Positions 1-8,645 are shown, numbered from the stretch's first letter. The stretch: DNA of 64,000 nt from Streptomyces lincolnensis (GCF_001685355.1 NZ_CP016438.1:186001-250000), one strand, 5' to 3'. The notes: generated by a model from the sequence alone, not told the origin. A program made the numbers and translations.

Positions 1-239
1 GCGCACTCGGCCTGCGTGAGCGCACCGGAAACGGGGCGGCCTACCAGGCGGCACTGCTCGCCGCCGTGCACGAGGACCCGCGGCAGATCGACTGCTGGGC
101 GCACCTGGGCAGCGGGGCATTCGAGCGTGCCGAGACAGACGATTCCGCCCTGGCCGAGGCCCTGGGCTTCTACCAGACGGCCGTCGCGGTGGCCGAGCGC
201 ATCCGCAATCTGGGCTTCTCCGGGTTGGCGACGTTCTAG
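1..239 (+). CDS. C-terminal part of an unidentified protein (5' end outside window)
   Basis: An open frame enters from the left edge, with its first full codon at position 3, and stops at TAG 237-239. It gives about 78 residues ending in GFSGLATF. Codons are almost all G or C in third position, which supports real coding. The helical, alanine-rich text (AYQAALLAAV, FYQTAVAVAERIRNLGF) resembles the last repeats of a tetratricopeptide-type helical protein, but I cannot name the family. The convergent acetyltransferase gene ends 50 bases downstream. Confidence 0.5.
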   Translation, partial: ALGLRERTGNGAAYQAALLAAVHEDPRQIDCWAHLGSGAFERAETDDSALAEALGFYQTAVAVAERIRNLGFSGLATF

Positions 240-289
240 AGGCATTGTCAAATCCTGTGGATTGACTGGACAGCCCGATGACGGCTCGG

Positions 290-1273
290 TCAAGCGAGCG
301 GCTTGCGGTAACGGACGTACTCGTTCTGCCGCCGGAACCCCACGCTCTCGTAAAGGTCGTAGGACCGGTGCGGGTTTGCCGTGCCCGTGTACAGCCGGGC
401 GGTTGTTGCACCCTGCTCGCGAAGGCTTCGCAGCCCGTCCAGCAGCAGGGCCCGGCCGACTCCGAGGCGTCGCTGGTCCGTTCGGACACTCAGCTCTTCG
501 ACCTCGCCCACAGTGTGGTCGTGACGGCGGATGGAGCAGAGGGCCACGCCGACCATGTCCTGCCCGTTCCAGGCAGCCCTCCAGCATGCCGGGTCGGCGG
601 TGTCGACGAAGTCCTGGAAAGCCCATTTCTGAGTGAAACGGGTGTCCGCATACGAATCGACGACCGTCCTCCAGGCTGCACCATAGTGGCTGGTCCCGAT
701 CGGGCCCGTCCGTATCCCGGCCGGCAGTTCGCTGGCCGACTCGGGCAACTGCTGCAGATCGCCCAACTCCAGCTCGACCAGGCTGAAGACACGTCGATAG
801 CCGGCTGCCAGCAGAAGCGCCGTGGCGTCCTGCTCGGAGGCCATGGCGTTCGCGCCGATCACTGCCGTTCGCGCCGTTCCATGCTGTTCGACGAGTCGAC
901 GGATGCGCTCTTCGGCCCAGCTCAGCATGGCTGAGCCGATGCCCTGGTGGCGATGCTCGGGCAAGAGGTAGCCGCGGTGCAGGTAGAGCCACGTATCGTC
1001 CCGCTCTTGCCACCACCGGATCGTCGAGTAGCCGACGACGCTCCCGTCGCGCACCACCAGGATCTGGTTCTTGGACGGCTCCTCCAGCTTGGCAGAGGCT
1101 TCGGCGATCTCGGCCGCTGTCGGGAGCCCTTCCACAACCGAATGGGCATCGACCCGGTCCCGTTCGGCACACCCCAGCCGCACTGCGGCCATGGGGCCAT
1201 GGTCTTCGTCGCCGCGATACGGCCGGAACCTGAAGCCGACCGGAAGATCCTGTCCTGGCGCGTCATCCGACAT
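290..1273 (-). CDS. Tandem GNAT-family N-acetyltransferase
   Basis: This 327-residue protein carries two GNAT folds in a row, as in mycothiol-synthase-like and other double-GNAT acetyltransferases. The N-terminal half (about residues 15-165) has the acetyl-CoA loop region HRHQGIGSAML. The C-terminal half (about 190-325) has the stronger loop QRRLGVGRALLLDGL followed by the typical end motif YDLYESVGF. GNAT enzymes move an acetyl group from acetyl-CoA to an amine; the substrate cannot be read from sequence. The start is ATG 1271-1273. The gene stands alone, and an IS256 remnant begins 42 bases upstream. I see no mycothiol pathway gene nearby, so I do not call it MshD. Confidence 0.85.
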   Translation of the reverse strand: MSDDAPGQDLPVGFRFRPYRGDEDHGPMAAVRLGCAERDRVDAHSVVEGLPTAAEIAEASAKLEEPSKNQILVVRDGSVVGYSTIRWWQERDDTWLYLHRGYLLPEHRHQGIGSAMLSWAEERIRRLVEQHGTARTAVIGANAMASEQDATALLLAAGYRRVFSLVELELGDLQQLPESASELPAGIRTGPIGTSHYGAAWRTVVDSYADTRFTQKWAFQDFVDTADPACWRAAWNGQDMVGVALCSIRRHDHTVGEVEELSVRTDQRRLGVGRALLLDGLRSLREQGATTARLYTGTANPHRSYDLYESVGFRRQNEYVRYRKPLA

Positions 1274-1315
1274 GATCGGATGATCTCGAACTTCGAGGCA
1301 GGTCCGCCACCCTAT

Positions 1316-2336
1316 TCATGCCGCGGTCGCCTGTGGCCGTTCAACGAGCTGGCCGCGTTCGAAGCGGGCTCCGGCGCGGACGAGGGCGACGAGGTGGGGT
1401 GAATTCACCGCGCGCCAGCGGGCCTGGGCGGACTCGACGAGCTTGAAGACCATCGCCAGGGCGGCCGCCGCGCTGCCGGCGCCTTTGGTGACCTTGGTGC
1501 GCAGGCGGACGGTGGCGAAGGTCGACTCGATCGGATTCGTGGTGCGCAAGTGGATCCAGTGCTCGGCGGGGAAATCGTAGAATGCCAGCATCTCGTCCAC
1601 GTCGTCGGTGATCTCCTTGACGGCCTTCGGGAACTTCACGCCGTAGATCTTCTCGAACGCCGCGACGGCTTTGAGCGCGTGGTCGCGGTCTTCGGCGTTG
1701 TAGATGTCTTGGAGGGCCTTCTTCGCGCCGGGCTGCGCCGATTTCGGCAGGGCGCACCAGCACGCACGACTTCGCCCCCCGCAGGCGTATGCGCAGGTGA
1801 ATGCCGTCGGCCCACACGTAGACGTAGTCGCTGGCGGACAGATCACGCTCGCCGAACGCGGCGTGATCTTGCTGCCACTGCTGGGTGAGCCGGGTGACCG
1901 TCGCTGGCGACAGCCCGGCCGCCGAGCCGAGGAACTGCTCCAGCGCGGGCACGAAGTCGCCGGAAGACAGGCCGTGGAGATAGAGCAGCGGCAGCACCTC
2001 GGTGATCTTCGGGGACTTGCGGCACCAGGGCGGCAGAATCGCCGAAGAGAACCGCTTGCGCTCGCCCGTGGCCTCATCGACGCGCTTGTCATTCACGCGC
2101 GGGGCCTTCACCTCGATCACCCCGGCCGCGGTCGTGACCTTCCTCGGCTGGTGATAGCCATTGCGCACGATCAGGCGACGCCCGGCCTCATCACGCTGGT
2201 CGGCCAACTCGGCTATGTAGGCGTTGACTTCGGCCTCCAGGGCGGCAGCGAGCATGCACCGCGCGCCCTCACGGACGATGTCATCGATCAGGAAGCCGGT
2301 CTCCGTTGTTCCATCGGCATTCACTACGCTCAGCAC
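1316..2336 (-). pseudogene. IS256-family (mutator-type) transposase with internal deletion
   Basis: The N-terminal part reads in one frame from 2336 (conserved zinc-finger-like and PRVNDKRVDEATGERKRFSS segments, then WADGIHLRIRL with the first catalytic Asp). The C-terminal part reads in a second frame down to 1316 (LPKSAQPGAKKALQDIYNAE, then NPIESTFATVRLRTK with the catalytic Glu). At about 1750 the text jumps from SCVLVR straight to LPKSAQPGAKKAL. An intact IS256 transposase (about 400 residues) has some 60 residues here, including the second catalytic Asp (VGDGALGFW-type motif). The deletion also changes frame, so the product cannot be active. A second scrap of the same family lies at 51119-51270. 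Confidence 0.85.
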
Positions 2337-2536
2337 GGGCGTGCCTTCCCGGCCGACGGTGCAACGTCGGCCTACTCGATGACCAGAAATCGATCACTCG
2401 GGAAGGTACGCCCTTCGCGTCCAACCCGAGGCCGATCCACAAGTCATGAGCATTGCTCACGTTCTACGTGTGGCACGACAAACAGGCAGGGCAGCTCCGG
2501 TGCTCGACCGGTTCCGTGCCCCGGATTGTCGGAGCC

Positions 2537-2770
2537 TCACACTGACTGGCAATGCCCGTCCACACGGACGAGTCGGCGGTGACAGATGAGGGCTGCGGCT
2601 TTCCCAGCGAAGGCAAGGAAATGTTCCGCCTTGCGTTCGTAGCGGCGGTGGAGCCAGCGGCAGCCAGCAAGCCAGGACACGGTCCTCTCGACACCCCATC
2701 GGTGGCGGCCGAGCCGCTGCGAGGACGCGAAGCGGTGCCGTTCGTCGGCGGCGTGGTCGTGGAGGTGACC
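2537..2770 (-). pseudogene. IS5-family transposase, C-terminal fragment
   Basis: The minus strand reads 77 residues with the characteristic IS5 C-terminus: LGRHRWGVERTVSWLAGC, then RRYERKAEHFLAFAGKAAAL and a final ICHRRL block. The Glu of GVERT is the third residue of the DDE triad. A stop codon at 2771-2773 lies in frame just upstream, and the first two catalytic Asp are absent, so this is a dead end-piece. Residues 2337-2536 between it and the IS256 remnant hold nothing I can name. Confidence 0.8.
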
Positions 2771-3007
2771 TCAGTAGGCGTCCGCCCGGCGTCCACGCAA
2801 CCGCCGCCACACCGAGCACTGGGACCGCGCGCCGCTCTATGCGGAGGTCTCGGGAGACCCGGCTGGCCGGAGGCGTCGCAGCCCATTACTCGAACATCCT
2901 GAGAAGCTTCTGATCCATTGGGACGCCCTTACCTACGGATTAGGGACCCAGGTTATGGAGCAGTTGCCGGTCCAGCAGATCCGCCCGCGCGATGACACAG
3001 ATCAGCT
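2771..3007. other. Non-coding or degraded interval
   Basis: I see no supported gene here. The stretch upstream of the IS5 fragment (about 2771-2900) reads as interrupted IS-derived sequence, and the rest up to the gene at 3008 has no clear codon bias. Confidence 0.4.
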
Positions 3008-3307
3008 TCACATGCCCCGGACCGAAATCATCTGGTCCACAGCTTTCTGAACCTTCGGCAGGAACGCCGCGATGGTCTCGCTACTGGGTTCCTCGCCAAG
3101 CTCGTCCAGAGCGGTCGCCCGGGTGAGGACGATGTCGGGCTGGTAGACCAGGGCTGCGGCCCACACGTCCAACTCCGCTTCGGTGCCCCCGTCGTCGCCG
3201 GGACCGTAGTTGATGTACAGAACGGGGAGCTCAGCCGAAGAGTCCAAAAGGATACGGATGTCTGCAACGGTAACCTGCGGCGCTGGCCTGTCGACGGTCG
3301 GTTCCAT
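3008..3307 (-). CDS. Hypothetical 99-residue protein
   Basis: I do not recognise this small acidic protein. It has no membrane segment or signal peptide and reads as a compact cytoplasmic alpha/beta protein (VTVADIRILLDSSAELPVLY, then a helical C-terminal third). The start is ATG 3305-3307. A perfect 16-bp palindrome (GTCCGCCGCGGCGGAC, 3348-3363) lies about 40 bases upstream of the start and could be a regulatory site. The composition is somewhat less GC3-biased than the core genes. It is flanked on both sides by transposase remnants, so it may be a stranded cargo gene. Confidence 0.6.
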   Translation of the reverse strand: MEPTVDRPAPQVTVADIRILLDSSAELPVLYINYGPGDDGGTEAELDVWAAALVYQPDIVLTRATALDELGEEPSSETIAAFLPKVQKAVDQMISVRGM

Positions 3308-3505
3308 GGTGTGACACTCCTCCGGCAGATAGTTGAGTCAGCCTACGTCCGCCGCGGCGGACAAACGATGAGATCAGGGAGAGCCGGGTCATTTGCGGAC
3401 GGTGAGATCAACTCTGCCCGGACCGGACGCAGGCGAGGAACGCGGCTGGTGCTGTGACCGGGAAGGTTCGCCGGGTTCGTGGTCGTGGCGGTTGGATGTG
3501 CGGTG

Positions 3506-4640
3506 ATGTCCGTTCCGACCGCTGGAGGTGCGGTGGCTGAGCCTGTCCGTGTGCGCAGACTGACTGACCAGGAGGGGCAGCGGCTGCAGCAGATCGTGCG
3601 TCGGGGCAGCACGAGTTCGGTGCGGTACCGGCGGGCGATGATGCTGCTGGCTTCGGCCGGCGGGAACCGGGTGCCGGTGATCGCCCAACTCGTGGCGGCC
3701 GACGAGGACACCGTCCGCGATGTCATCCACCGCTTCAACGAGATCGGCCTGGCCTGTCTGGACCCTCGGTGGGCGGGAGGCCGTCCCCGCCTGCTCAAGC
3801 CAGATGACGAGGACTTCGTCGTCCAGACGGCCCCTACCCGCCCCATCAAGCTCGGCCAGCCTTTCACCCGCTGGTCTTTGTACAAGCTCGTCGCCTATCT
3901 GCGGAAAGTCCACGGCCGGGTGATCCGCATCGGCCGCGAGGCGTTACGCAGCCTGCTTGCCCGCCGCGGTGTCACCTTCCAACGCACCAAGACCTGGAAG
4001 GAATCACCCGACCCGGACCGCGAGGCGAAGCTGGACCGGATCGAGGAGTTCCTTCACCGCTTCCCCGACCGGGTGTTCGCCTTCGACGAGTTCGGACCGC
4101 TCGGCATCCGCCCCACCGCAGGCTCGGGCTGGGCCGAACGGAAACATCCCGACCGGGTGCCGGCCACCTACCACCGCACCCACGGAGTGTGCTCCATCCA
4201 CGGCTGCTACTCGATCGGCGACGACCGCCTGTGGGGCGTCAACCGCCGCAAGAAGGGTGCGGCGAACACGCTGGCCGCGCTGAAGTCGATCCGCGCCGCC
4301 CGGCCCGACGACGCACCGATCTACGTCACCCTGGACAACCTGTCCGCCCACGAGGGAACGGACATCCGCCGCTGGGCGAAGAAGAACAAGGTCGAGTTGT
4401 GCTCCACCCCGACCTACGCCTCGTGGGCGAACCCCATCGAGGCCCACTTCGGACCGCTGAGGCAGTTCACCATCCCCAACTCGAACTATCCAGACCCGTG
4501 CCCTGCATGCCTACCTGCGGTGGCGCAACGCCAACGCCCGCCACCGCGACGTCCTGGCAGCCGAACGTAAGGAATGTGCCCGCATCCGCAGTGAGAAAGG
4601 TATCCGCTGGGGCGGACGTCGCTTCAGCACCGCAGCGTGA
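3506..4640 (+). pseudogene. IS630-family transposase, frameshifted near the C-terminus
   Basis: The frame runs from ATG 3506 (TTG or GTG starts further upstream are possible) through an N-terminal helix-turn-helix region. The IS630 catalytic core follows: FAFDEFGPLGI (first Asp), YVTLDNLSAH (second Asp) and ASWANPIEAHF (Glu). Around 4490 the frame breaks. The normal C-terminus (RALHAYLRWRNANARHRDVL, ending FSTAA) continues in the neighbouring frame to TGA 4638-4640. All three catalytic residues remain, so only the tail is scrambled. It is a different lineage from the intact IS630 element at 5368-6783. Confidence 0.85.
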
Positions 4641-4686
4641 CCGCATTTGCCGCTCAGTGCACCGCTGCTCGTGAAAGGCTGGTTGC

Positions 4687-5259
4687 ATGATCGGCGGGCC
4701 GTTTGAGTACCCAGAGCTCTGGGCGTTTTTGGAGTCACTGCACTGCGGCGAGTCCCTTTCCGGCACCGTTACAGCGATCGAACGGTTCGGCGTGTTCGTG
4801 GCGCTTGACGATGGGCCCGGCCACCCGATCTTCCCCGGCGTCGGATTCATCTCATGCGCCGAGCTGTCCTGGCGCCGCTTCGAAGCAGCCTCCGATGTCG
4901 TGCAGGTCGGACAGCGCGTTTCCTGCGAGTTCCTCCAGTTCGACACCTGGAACCTGGAGGCCAGACTGTCCTTGAAAGCGATGCAGCCAGACCCCTTCCA
5001 GGCATTTGCCGACAGCACCGCGGTGGGGCAGAAACTGCAAGGACAGGTCACCAAACTGGTCCCGTTCGGCGTCTTCGTCCAGGTCGCGGACGGCATCGAG
5101 GGACTGGTCCACCTACGAGAGCTTGCCTGGACGCTCGTGGAGGATCCGTCGGACGTCGTCCACGTCGGCGACACGATCGCGGTCGTCGTCACTGAGATCG
5201 ACCAGCAACGACGCGCACTGTCGCTCTCCCGACGAAAAGGCTCATCCCGCCACCAGTGA
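4687..5259 (+). CDS. S1-domain RNA-binding protein with two S1 repeats
   Basis: This 190-residue protein contains two S1-type OB folds, at about residues 20-95 (GTVTAIERFGVFVALDDG, ending ARLSLKA) and about 112-183 (GQVTKLVPFGVFVQVADG, GLVHL, ending RRALSLSRR). The G-x-V-x10-GxFV pattern is the RNA-contacting face of ribosomal protein S1 and its relatives. No nuclease or other domain is attached, so the inferred role is binding single-stranded RNA, perhaps at the ribosome. The start is ATG 4687. It begins 46 bases after the IS630 remnant ends and stands alone. Confidence 0.85.
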   Translation: MIGGPFEYPELWAFLESLHCGESLSGTVTAIERFGVFVALDDGPGHPIFPGVGFISCAELSWRRFEAASDVVQVGQRVSCEFLQFDTWNLEARLSLKAMQPDPFQAFADSTAVGQKLQGQVTKLVPFGVFVQVADGIEGLVHLRELAWTLVEDPSDVVHVGDTIAVVVTEIDQQRRALSLSRRKGSSRHQ

Positions 5260-5367
5260 CTCCTTTGCGCCTTGTGACGCTTTCCTCGCACGAGCGTTCC
5301 GAGAGCGCTTGCTTGACGAAGGGGAGGCGCAGACTAAACCCGGTGAACCTTGCTGGTCAGAGCACTA

Positions 5368-6783
5368 GTGTGATGCGCCAGAAATCTTGAAGGTTAGTTC
5401 TTCTCCGCTTTCTGGCTGTTGGTTCCGACCTTGGTGAGGTAGTCGGCAAGGGAGCTGAGGATCTCGTCGGCGGTCTTGGTCCAGATGAAGGGCTGCGGGT
5501 TCTCGTTCCAGGTGTCGATCCATCCGGCGATGTCGTCTTCCAGGGCCTTCACGGAGGTGTGGACGCCCCGGCGGATGAGTTTGTCGGTCAACAGGCCGAA
5601 CCACCGCTCGACTTGGTTCATCCAGGAGGAGCCGGTCGGGGTGAAGTGGACGTGGAAGCGGGGGTGCTTGCGCAGCCACGTTCTGATCTCGGCGGTGTTG
5701 TGGGTGGCGTAGTTGTCGCAGACCAGATGAACATCGAGGCTGGCTGGCACCGCTTTATCGATGATGACCAGGAACTTCTTGAACTCAATCGCCCGGTGGC
5801 GGCGGTGCAGCTCCGATATGACGGTGCCGTCGGCGATGTTGAAGGCCGCGAACAGGCTGGTGATGCCATGCCGGTAGTAGTCATGGGTACGCCGCTCAGG
5901 CATGCCCGGCATCATCGGCAGCACCAGCTGCGAGCGGTCCAGCGCCTGAATCTGGGACTTCTCGTCCACGCACAACACCACGGCCTTCTCGGGCGGGTGG
6001 TGATACAGACCGACGACGTCGACGACCTTGGCGACGAACTGCGGGTCGGTGGAGAGCTTGAAGGAATCCTGCAGGTGCGGCTTGAGGTCGAACCGCTTCC
6101 AGATCCGCCCGATGGTCGATTTCGACAGGCCCGTGCGCTGGGCCATCGAGGCCCGCGACCAGTGCGTGTCCTTGCCCGGGGTGGACTCCAGGGTCGCCAC
6201 GATGACGTCCTCGACCTGATCCGGCAGGATCGAGGGCGGCCGGCCCACCCGGGGCTCGTCAGACAGACCGTCGAGGCGTTTGGTGATGAACCGGGCCCGC
6301 CAGCGCTCCACGGTCGACTCATCAACACCGAGGTCGATCGCGGCCTGCCGGTTCGTCCCACCCTCCGCGCAGCGCAGCACGATCCTCGCGCGCAACGCCA
6401 GATACTGGGCGGTCTTCGCCCGCCTCGCCCACCGGGTGAGCTGATCCCGCTCAGCCTCGCTCAGGACCAGGTCGGCCTTCGGCCGGCCGATACGGGCGGC
6501 ATCCTCAAGCCCGGCCAGCCGCTCAGCGGCGAACTTCCCGCGCCACTTCCTCACCGTCGACACCGTCACGCCGACCTCTGCCGCCACACGCGCATTTGGC
6601 GCACCGTCCGCGCACGCCAGCACAATGCGAGCCCGCTCCACAAAACGCGGCGCCACCACCCCGCTTACCCAGCGGGACAACTCCGCGTGTTCCTCAGCGG
6701 ACAGAGTGACTTCAACAGCACGAGGACCCGGTGACATGAAAACAGGCTAGCAACTTATCCCCGAAATTTCTGGCGCATCACAC
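5368..6783 (-). mobile_element. Intact IS630-family insertion sequence with inverted repeats and TA flanks
   Basis: The element is bounded by perfect 18-bp inverted repeats, GTGTGATGCGCCAGAAAT at 5368-5385 and its reverse complement at 6766-6783. A TA dinucleotide flanks each end (5366-5367 and 6784-6785). Target choice and duplication of TA is the hallmark of IS630/Tc1-mariner elements. The element is about 1.4 kb and holds one full-length transposase gene. Ends, target duplication and gene are all intact, so this is a recent insertion and probably the only live IS in the window. Confidence 0.92.
5394..6737 (-). CDS. IS630-family transposase
   Basis: This 447-residue protein is complete. 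Two helix-turn-helix-like segments occupy the N-terminal third (VAAEVGVTVSTVRKWRGKF and AAIDLGVDESTVERWRARF). The RNase-H-like catalytic domain follows with VLCVDEKSQIQALDRSQ (first Asp), LDVHLVCDNYATH (second Asp) and GSSWMNQVERWFGLL (Glu). The stop codon lies just inside the left inverted repeat and the start (ATG 6735-6737) just inside the right one, the expected layout. It cuts and pastes DNA at TA sites. Confidence 0.93.
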   Translation of the reverse strand: MSPGPRAVEVTLSAEEHAELSRWVSGVVAPRFVERARIVLACADGAPNARVAAEVGVTVSTVRKWRGKFAAERLAGLEDAARIGRPKADLVLSEAERDQLTRWARRAKTAQYLALRARIVLRCAEGGTNRQAAIDLGVDESTVERWRARFITKRLDGLSDEPRVGRPPSILPDQVEDVIVATLESTPGKDTHWSRASMAQRTGLSKSTIGRIWKRFDLKPHLQDSFKLSTDPQFVAKVVDVVGLYHHPPEKAVVLCVDEKSQIQALDRSQLVLPMMPGMPERRTHDYYRHGITSLFAAFNIADGTVISELHRRHRAIEFKKFLVIIDKAVPASLDVHLVCDNYATHNTAEIRTWLRKHPRFHVHFTPTGSSWMNQVERWFGLLTDKLIRRGVHTSVKALEDDIAGWIDTWNENPQPFIWTKTADEILSSLADYLTKVGTNSQKAEKN

Positions 6784-6846
6784 TAGCTCGCCGGTGGCCT
6801 CGGGGTCAGCGGCGGCGAACCGGGCCGCGAACTCCAGCCGTGTTTG
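6784..6846 (-). pseudogene. C-terminal stub of an unknown gene hit by the IS630 element
   Basis: Removing the IS630 element and one TA rejoins a minus-strand frame reading EFAARFAAADPEATGELVL and a stop. The insertion lies in the CTA codon four codons before that stop. The text has good GC3 bias but is cut off after about 25 residues by the start of the phosphotransferase gene. This is the end of a gene lost earlier; the family is unknown. Confidence 0.45.
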
Positions 6847-6857
6847 ATGATCAGCGG

Positions 6858-7529
6858 ATGCATCCGCTGAAGCACGGCTACACCAACCACACTGTCGGCG
6901 ATGGCGCCGTCGTAGAGAAGACGTACGAGGGCCCCGAAGCTGACCTCAGGCTCCGTCGTGAGCACGCACTGCTGACCCAGTTGCAGGGCCGGTTGCCCGT
7001 GCCGCCGGTGCAGGGAACGACGGAAGCCACGCTCACTCTTGGCTTCGTGGCCGGTGCGCCTGGCCAGGAGCTTCTTGCCGCCGGTCAACCAGAAGCTGTC
7101 TTGGCGAGCTGTGGAGAGTTGCTGCGAAGTATCCACGGAACCGCACCGAGCGTGCTGCCGGAAGACGCGCCCAGAGCGGAGAGAGTGCTTGTGCACGGTG
7201 ACTTCGGGCCCAACAATGTGCTGCTCGATCCCGACACCTTCGAGGTCACTGCAGTGGTCGACTGGGAGTTCGCCCACCTCGGGGACCCGGTCGAGGATCT
7301 GGCCTGGTGCGAGTGGATCGTGCGCACCCACCACCCTGAGCACCGCATTGCACTCGGCTACTTCTTCCGGGCCTACGGCGGGGAGGTGCCGCCCTGGCGG
7401 GTCCGCAGGACGGCCATGCTGACCCGGTGCGAGGAACTGCGGCAGTTCTGCGACCGGTGGGAGCCGAACGGTCCGGGTGTGAGGCTATGGCAGGGGCGTG
7501 CCGCAGCCACAGCGGACTGGCAGGAGTAG
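6858..7529 (+). CDS. Aminoglycoside-phosphotransferase-fold kinase (APH family)
   Basis: About 223 residues with the kinase hallmarks of the APH/choline-kinase family. VHGDFGPNNVLL is the catalytic loop (Asp base, Asn for metal) and VVDWEFAHLGDPVEDLAW is the metal-binding motif that replaces DFG. Such enzymes transfer phosphate from ATP to small hydroxylated molecules; the substrate is unknown and resistance should not be assumed. I prefer ATG 6858 (MHPLKHGYTN, the usual family start) to the upstream in-frame GTG 6840. The gene starts 74 bases from the end of the IS630 element, so it may have lost its native promoter. Confidence 0.85.
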   Translation: MHPLKHGYTNHTVGDGAVVEKTYEGPEADLRLRREHALLTQLQGRLPVPPVQGTTEATLTLGFVAGAPGQELLAAGQPEAVLASCGELLRSIHGTAPSVLPEDAPRAERVLVHGDFGPNNVLLDPDTFEVTAVVDWEFAHLGDPVEDLAWCEWIVRTHHPEHRIALGYFFRAYGGEVPPWRVRRTAMLTRCEELRQFCDRWEPNGPGVRLWQGRAAATADWQE

Positions 7530-7989
7530 CTCGGGATCCGGGTACCGGCAGAGCGGGCCAAGGCTGTGGCTACCAGCGGAGCGGAAGCGCCGCCGGTTCT
7601 CGTGAACATCGAACACCGTACTTCTTGAGTGTCTCCCGAAGTCATGAACGACTGCTGTCAAGACTCGTGACCAAAGCCACCTTGGCGACCAGGTCCGCAC
7701 AGACAGCTGTCCACGTCAGGACCATCGCGCCGCGGGCAGGTCCGGAGGCGTAGCAGCGGTATGCCTCCGGACCAGGGGACGCAGATCCGGGTTGAATACG
7801 CGGTTCACGGGCTCTTCAAGGTCGATCATGTTGCCCTCCCGGCACGCCCGTTCCCCGTTGGCGGTCTTCGGACCGTGATCCCACCCGTTGGACTCTCACC
7901 GTGGGCTGTGACGCCGTACGCCGCCAGGACAGCCGGTAAGGCAGGCCCTCGTCCATCCGTTTGCTAGTCGCTGGTACCAGCGCCTAGCT
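7530..7989. other. Intergenic region with one hairpin, no supported gene
   Basis: No reading frame here has convincing codon bias or a recognisable motif on either strand. The only clear structure is an 11-bp stem hairpin at 7739-7773. The last 30 bases lead into the toxin-antitoxin operon. Confidence 0.5.
7739..7773. terminator. Hairpin, possible terminator
   Basis: Perfect 11-bp arms GGTCCGGAGGC (7739-7749) and GCCTCCGGACC (7763-7773) enclose a 13-base loop. There is no T-run, which is normal for actinomycete terminators. It lies about 210 bases after the phosphotransferase stop, so the assignment to that gene is an inference. Confidence 0.4.
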
Positions 7990-8001
7990 ATGGTGGTGGG
8001 T

Positions 8002-8265
8002 ATGGCGAAGCAGACGAACATCAGACTGGACGATGCCGTCAAGGCGGCCGCCGAGGATCGGGCCAAGCGCCGTGGTCTGAGCCTGCAGGGATACGTTGCC
8101 GACTTGATCAAGGCCGATGTGGACCAGACACGTGCCGTCTTCATGGCCGGTGCTACGACGTTCCTGGCCGGGTACGCGGACGCGTTCGAGGCGGAGGTCG
8201 GTGAGGACCGGTACCCCGGTCTTCCGGAGGGACTGACGGAGAGCACGCCGAGGGACGCTGCGTGA
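8002..8265 (+). CDS. Antitoxin of a Fic-type toxin-antitoxin pair (ribbon-helix-helix-like)
   Basis: This 87-residue protein starts MAKQTNIRLDDAVKAAAEDR. That is the pattern of a ribbon-helix-helix DNA-binding N-terminus (beta strand NIRL, then two helices with RRGLSLQGYVADLIKADV). The acidic C-terminus is probably the part that wraps the toxin. I chose ATG 8002 because MAKQ-type starts are usual and GGTGG sits just upstream; the in-frame ATG at 7990 has no ribosome site. The stop overlaps the toxin start in a GTGA arrangement (8262-8265), so the two are translationally coupled. It should repress its own operon. Confidence 0.75.
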   Translation: MAKQTNIRLDDAVKAAAEDRAKRRGLSLQGYVADLIKADVDQTRAVFMAGATTFLAGYADAFEAEVGEDRYPGLPEGLTESTPRDAA

Positions 8266-8627
8266 GTCTCCGTGTCGATCTCACCTGGATCCTGGCGGTG
8301 GCGCAGCAGATCCCGGGCGATCCCCAGGTCGTCGACTACGGCGTGCCGGTGGCAGCGGAAGCACGTCATCGCGCGGAGGTCCTGGACCATGAGGTCTATC
8401 CCGAGCCCCATCACAAGGCCGCGGCACTGCTGTGCGAGCTGGCGAGGAACCCCAGCCTCGAGGTGAGGAATCTACTGTTCGCCGCCACGGTGGCTGCGGC
8501 CTACCTCTCGGCGTGCGGCCTCGCGGTGGGCCCCGGTCTGGACACCGTTCTTCCCTTGGCCCGCGCGGCCCGGGATGGGCTCCCGGTGCGGGAGGTCGCC
8601 GCTCAGATCAAGACCTGGACGAGCTGA
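8262..8627 (+). CDS. Fic-family toxin component lacking the canonical Fic motif
   Basis: This 121-residue protein resembles the short actinomycete proteins annotated as the toxin of Fic-type toxin-antitoxin systems: MSLRVDLTWILAVAQQ at the start, HHKAAALLCELARNP, then NLLFAATVAAAYLSACGL. In Doc/Fic enzymes the active site is HPFx(D/E)GNxR. Here the matching helix region (LEVRNLLFAATVAAAYL) keeps an Arg-Asn but has no His-Pro-Phe or Gly-Asn. It may use different chemistry or be inactive. GTG 8262 overlaps the antitoxin stop. Confidence 0.7.
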   Translation: MSLRVDLTWILAVAQQIPGDPQVVDYGVPVAAEARHRAEVLDHEVYPEPHHKAAALLCELARNPSLEVRNLLFAATVAAAYLSACGLAVGPGLDTVLPLARAARDGLPVREVAAQIKTWTS

Positions 8628-8645
8628 TCCAACAGGCTCTTCCCG

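Noticed and set aside
290..1273. Calling the tandem GNAT protein mycothiol synthase (MshD)
   Set aside because: It has the same double-domain layout, but it lies among transposon remnants without mycothiol genes and I cannot confirm the specific residues.
5559..6734. A plus-strand frame of 391 codons over the IS630 element
   Set aside because: It is antisense to an intact transposase with the full DDE motif, and the composition (Arg, Gly and His rich) is typical of a shadow frame.
6858..7529. Calling the APH-fold kinase an aminoglycoside resistance gene
   Set aside because: The kinase motifs are shared by many small-molecule kinases, and nothing in the sequence fixes the substrate.
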